DNA of 64,000 bases, from contig NZ_FOOQ01000002.1 in NCBI RefSeq assembly GCF_900113245.1, positions 842,881 through 906,880 on the forward strand, in the 5' to 3' direction. Shown piece after piece: positions 61,322-64,000 of the stretch. The notes below the pieces were generated by a model. That model made no database searches and was not told where the DNA came from. It was given only the letters and a program-made list of their open reading frames with translations. The first letter of the stretch is position 1, and each line of letters starts with the position of its first letter. A program made the translations under genes and the position numbers. Source of the stretch: Halopelagius inordinatus. GTDB lineage: Archaea > Halobacteriota > Halobacteria > Halobacteriales > Haloferacaceae.

Positions 61322-61846
61322 ATGCGGAAAAGCGGCCCCCCGAAAGGCCTCATTTCGTACGTCGTACTCGAACTGCTCGAGGAGAAACCGAGGTACGGCT
61401 ACGAGATACTCAAAGAGATAACGGAGATAAGCGGCGGCCACTGGGAACCGTCGTACGGTACTGTCTACCCCATCCTCTACAAGTTCGAGGAGGAAGGCTG
61501 GGCCCGGCGGGTCGAACGCGAGGCGGAGTCGGACCGCAAATACTTCGAACTCACGGACGCCGGGAGAGAGGAACTCGCGGAGAAACGCCGCGAGACGGGC
61601 GGGAAAGCCCGCGACTTCGCGGAGGTCATCCTCGGCTTCTACCACGTCTACGTCGGGTTCGCCACCGACGACCGGTTCGAACTCGACGCTCCCGGCGACG
61701 GGTGGCGGTACGACGAGACGTTCAGTTCGTGGGTGATAGAACAACTGATTCGGCACCACGAACGCGACTTCGGCGAGTTCGAGCGAATCGACGCGACGCC
61801 CGAGGAGTTCTACGAACGCGAAGGCGTGGACGAAGACGACGGGTAA
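61322..61846 (+). CDS. PadR-family transcriptional regulator
   Basis: A 174-aa PadR protein. The winged helix has SYVVLELLEEKPRYGYEILK near residue 12, GTVYPILYKFEEEGWARRVE near residue 47 and FELTDAGREEL. The C-terminal half is an acidic helical dimerisation/ligand domain. It is divergent from pitA with 136 bases between and likely controls it. GATTTTCCCTTT-type boxes were not clear; the ATG follows GAAACCCTTTCACCC upstream. Confidence 0.85.
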   Translation: MRKSGPPKGLISYVVLELLEEKPRYGYEILKEITEISGGHWEPSYGTVYPILYKFEEEGWARRVEREAESDRKYFELTDAGREELAEKRRETGGKARDFAEVILGFYHVYVGFATDDRFELDAPGDGWRYDETFSSWVIEQLIRHHERDFGEFERIDATPEEFYEREGVDEDDG

Positions 61847-61850
61847 CCGC

Positions 61851-63668
61851 TCACCCGCCGAGAACCGTCGGCCCGAAGATGAGAACGAGAAGCGACAGCA
61901 ACATCGTCACGCCGACGCTCGTGGTGATGGTTCTGACGAGGGGGTACGGTTCGTCCACCGGGAGGCGAGAGACGACGGCTTCGACGCTCGTCCGCAGGAT
62001 TCGGCCCCCGTCGAGCGGGTACCCGGGGATGCAATTGAACAGCCCGAGTTGGAGATTTATCCACGCCGCCCAAAAGCAGACGTTGGCGAGGAGGAACACT
62101 CCGGTTCCGAGGAAGCCGAACGGCCCGCCGCCGACGGTGTAGAAGTTGAAGACGCTCTGCGTGAAGCCGGGAAAGTTCGGGATGCCGAGAACGAGAGAGG
62201 CAAGCGGCAGGATGAGCGAGACGTACACCGCGCTCAGCGGCGAGTCCGCGACGGCACCGGAGAGTGACGCGGCGTCGGGGCCGCCGTCGCCGCCGAGGAG
62301 TGCGACGTAGGTCCCGGCGGGGTACGACTGGACGCCGAAGTCGGTCAACAGGAGTCCGCTCGTCCCGAACAGGTTCACGCCGAGGAAGCCGCCGCCGTCG
62401 CGCGGGTTCTCGCCCAGCGTCACGTCGTAAGTGTCGAGCGAACCGTCGTGGTAGAGTTCGACCGGCACCGTCTCGCCCGGAGCGATGTCGTCTAAGACGT
62501 TCCCGAGTTCCGTCGAAGAGGTGACGCGCGTTCCGTCCACGGCGGTGACGACGAACGAGTCGTCGGGCACGCCCGCGTCGGCGACGGGGCCGTTCGAGGA
62601 GATAGAGGTCACGTACGCGCCGACCGGAATCGTCACCGTCCCGCGAGAGGTGGTCAACTCGGCGAACCGGTCCTCGCCGACCGCCTCCGAGAAGCCGCGT
62701 TGGGAGTAGACGGGCGTGCCGTTGACCGCCTGTACCTCTATAGGGTCGTCCTCTCCGCTCACGGAGAGGTTCGCGGGATTGCCCGCGACGGTTCCGGCGA
62801 CGACGAGAGAGCGTTCGACCGTCACGGTCCGCGCTTCGCGCTTTGCGGCGCTTTCACCCCCGTCGAGTTCCACCTGCACCGACCGCGCGTCGGTGGCGAA
62901 GAGCGCTCGGTCGAGCGTGCTCTCGTTCGTCACGGGCGTTCCCTCTATCGCGGTGATGCGGTCGCTTTGGCCGATGCCACCGGCGGCGGCGGGCGACCCG
63001 TCGTAGGACCCCGCGACGGCCACGCCGGGCGCGACGCCGATGGAGGCGATGATCGGACCGAAGAGCAAGGCGAACGCGATTGCGGTGACGGCGAAGTTGT
63101 TCATCACGCCCGCGGCGAACATCCGGGTTCGGCCGCCTCTGTCGGTGTCCCGTTGGCTCTCCTCGTCGGGTTCGACGAACGCGCCGAGAGGGAGGACCGT
63201 AAAGAGGAACACGCCCATCGACTCGATGTCGATGCCTTCGACGCGACAGAGGATGCCGTGTCCGCCCTCGTGGACGACGAGTCCGACGAGGAGGCCGAAG
63301 ACGATTTCGGGGGCGACCGAAAGGGGGAGGAAGTCGTTGACGCCCGGGATGACGAGGAAGTTCTGCGGTTGGTTGACCGCGGAGGGCGCGGGCGGGTTCC
63401 GGAGGATGAAGACGCCCTGTACGAGGAGGAAAAAGAACATCCCGAACATGATGACGAGGGCGGCACCGACGCCGAGATTGCTCCACGCTCGCCAGAATCG
63501 CTTCGGCGTCGCGATCCAATCTATGAGGTCGCGCCCGCGTTTCGTGTGTATCGTGGTGAACGGGCCCTGTACCTTCACCGAGGAGGGCAAGAGACCGCGT
63601 CGTCGGAGGAAGAAAGCGGCGAACGAGTACGCCAGCAGACCGACGAGAACCCAAAGTAGGGTGTTCAT
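61851..63668 (-). CDS. Site-2 protease-type membrane metalloprotease (M50)
   Basis: A 605-aa intramembrane protease. Zinc motif VHEGGHGI lies near residue 132 and the second conserved motif YPLDGGRIL near residue 555. Between the two active-site halves are two PDZ-like domains (SGDGVPTTQ-like segments; GVPDDSFVVTAVDGTRVTSS and GIGQSDRITAIEGTPVTNES), which bind substrate tails. It probably cleaves membrane-bound regulators. It is convergent with the PadR gene (4 bases) and divergent from the next gene. Confidence 0.88.
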   Translation of the reverse strand: MNTLLWVLVGLLAYSFAAFFLRRRGLLPSSVKVQGPFTTIHTKRGRDLIDWIATPKRFWRAWSNLGVGAALVIMFGMFFFLLVQGVFILRNPPAPSAVNQPQNFLVIPGVNDFLPLSVAPEIVFGLLVGLVVHEGGHGILCRVEGIDIESMGVFLFTVLPLGAFVEPDEESQRDTDRGGRTRMFAAGVMNNFAVTAIAFALLFGPIIASIGVAPGVAVAGSYDGSPAAAGGIGQSDRITAIEGTPVTNESTLDRALFATDARSVQVELDGGESAAKREARTVTVERSLVVAGTVAGNPANLSVSGEDDPIEVQAVNGTPVYSQRGFSEAVGEDRFAELTTSRGTVTIPVGAYVTSISSNGPVADAGVPDDSFVVTAVDGTRVTSSTELGNVLDDIAPGETVPVELYHDGSLDTYDVTLGENPRDGGGFLGVNLFGTSGLLLTDFGVQSYPAGTYVALLGGDGGPDAASLSGAVADSPLSAVYVSLILPLASLVLGIPNFPGFTQSVFNFYTVGGGPFGFLGTGVFLLANVCFWAAWINLQLGLFNCIPGYPLDGGRILRTSVEAVVSRLPVDEPYPLVRTITTSVGVTMLLSLLVLIFGPTVLGG

Positions 63669-63791
63669 CAGCGGAAGTGAGGGACGCAGCGCTGAAAGAC
63701 GTTCGGATTACGGATCGGCGACGCTCCACCGCGTTCGGGGGGCCTCCGGCCAAAGGAGTATATGACCGGCGAAAGCAGTATCCGACAGTAG

Positions 63792-64000
63792 ATGTTCGAA
63801 AGCACCCACTACGAAGTCAGACAGAAGTTCGGCATCACCACGAAGTACCGCGTCTACGAGGACGACGAGCCCATCCTCGAATCGAAGAAGAAGAAACTGC
63901 GCCTGAAGGAGGACTTCCGTTTTACCGACGCGGACACCGGCACGGAACGGTTCCGCGTGAAGGCAGACAGCGTCCTCGACATCGCCGCGGCCTACGACAT
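63792..64000 (+). CDS. LURP-one-related/scramblase-like protein (partial)
   Basis: Truncated by the window edge after 69 codons. It begins MFESTHYEVRQKFGITTKYR and continues with beta-strands typical of the tubby-like LURP-one-related family, which binds lipids or DNA. TATATG lies 28-33 bases before the ATG (leaderless). Role unknown. Confidence 0.65.
   Translation, partial: MFESTHYEVRQKFGITTKYRVYEDDEPILESKKKKLRLKEDFRFTDADTGTERFRVKADSVLDIAAAYD

Overview
The window is a GC-rich stretch of a haloarchaeal chromosome. Proteins are acidic (Asp/Glu-rich, Lys-poor). Archaeal-type information genes are present: aIF2-gamma, Rpo7, Spt4, S24e and a fused Kae1-Bud32. Many genes have a TATA-like box about 24-33 bases before the start codon, which is the layout of leaderless haloarchaeal transcripts. 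Haloarchaeal hallmarks include Tat/lipobox lipoproteins, a PGF-CTERM protein, a bacterio-opsin-activator-type regulator and PitA. A member of the Haloferacales is a reasonable guess, but genus cannot be fixed from this sequence.

Layout. 1-7 kb: metallo-beta-lactamase hydrolase, acyl-CoA synthetase, cation/proton antiporter with a TrkA tail, a PGF-CTERM surface protein and a thiolase. 7-12.2 kb: assimilatory nitrate block on the minus strand (nasA, mobA, nirA), with a shared promoter-like motif in front of nasA and nirA. 12.4-17.8 kb: AAA ATPase with a His/Asp tail, EamA exporter, PhnP-like hydrolase, a putative nuclease and a lipoprotein. 17.9-24.1 kb: core information block (aIF2-gamma, PIN protein, Rpo7, Spt4, dephospho-CoA kinase, S24e, Kae1-Bud32, DUF5808, ITPase). 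24.2-29.6 kb: PIN-like protein, MOT1-type oxyanion transporter, tupABC tungstate ABC transporter and a ModE/TOBE regulator; these could supply the metal for molybdenum or tungsten enzymes such as NasA. 29.8-38 kb: TrkA protein, membrane proteins, Old Yellow Enzyme, BKACE enzyme, Zn alcohol dehydrogenase and a lipoprotein.

38.1-42.8 kb is the clearest accessory region. It is a 4.6-kb integrated element bounded by a perfect 32-bp direct repeat that is the 3' part of tRNA-Thr(GGT). It carries a tyrosine integrase, two small membrane proteins, a 240-aa unknown protein, a 203-aa plasmid-type protein, and about 1.2 kb of AT-richer non-coding DNA. That non-coding DNA holds iteron-like 7-mers at 12-bp period, palindromes and a duplicated 50-bp module.

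42.9-51 kb: unknown protein, enoyl-CoA hydratase, NAD synthetase, small membrane and zinc-ribbon proteins, Mn catalase, tRNA-Gly(CCC), lipoprotein, Nmad3-like protein and hexapeptide acyltransferase. 51.3-54.9 kb: convergent GH68 levansucrase-type and GH32 fructosidase genes, a fructan cluster. 55-64 kb: aldo/keto reductase, tandem SHOCT membrane proteins, bacterio-opsin-activator-like regulator, DUF7344-like protein, PitA, divergent PadR regulator, site-2 protease, and the start of a LURP-one-related protein cut by the window edge. No rRNA genes, insertion sequences or CRISPR arrays were seen.
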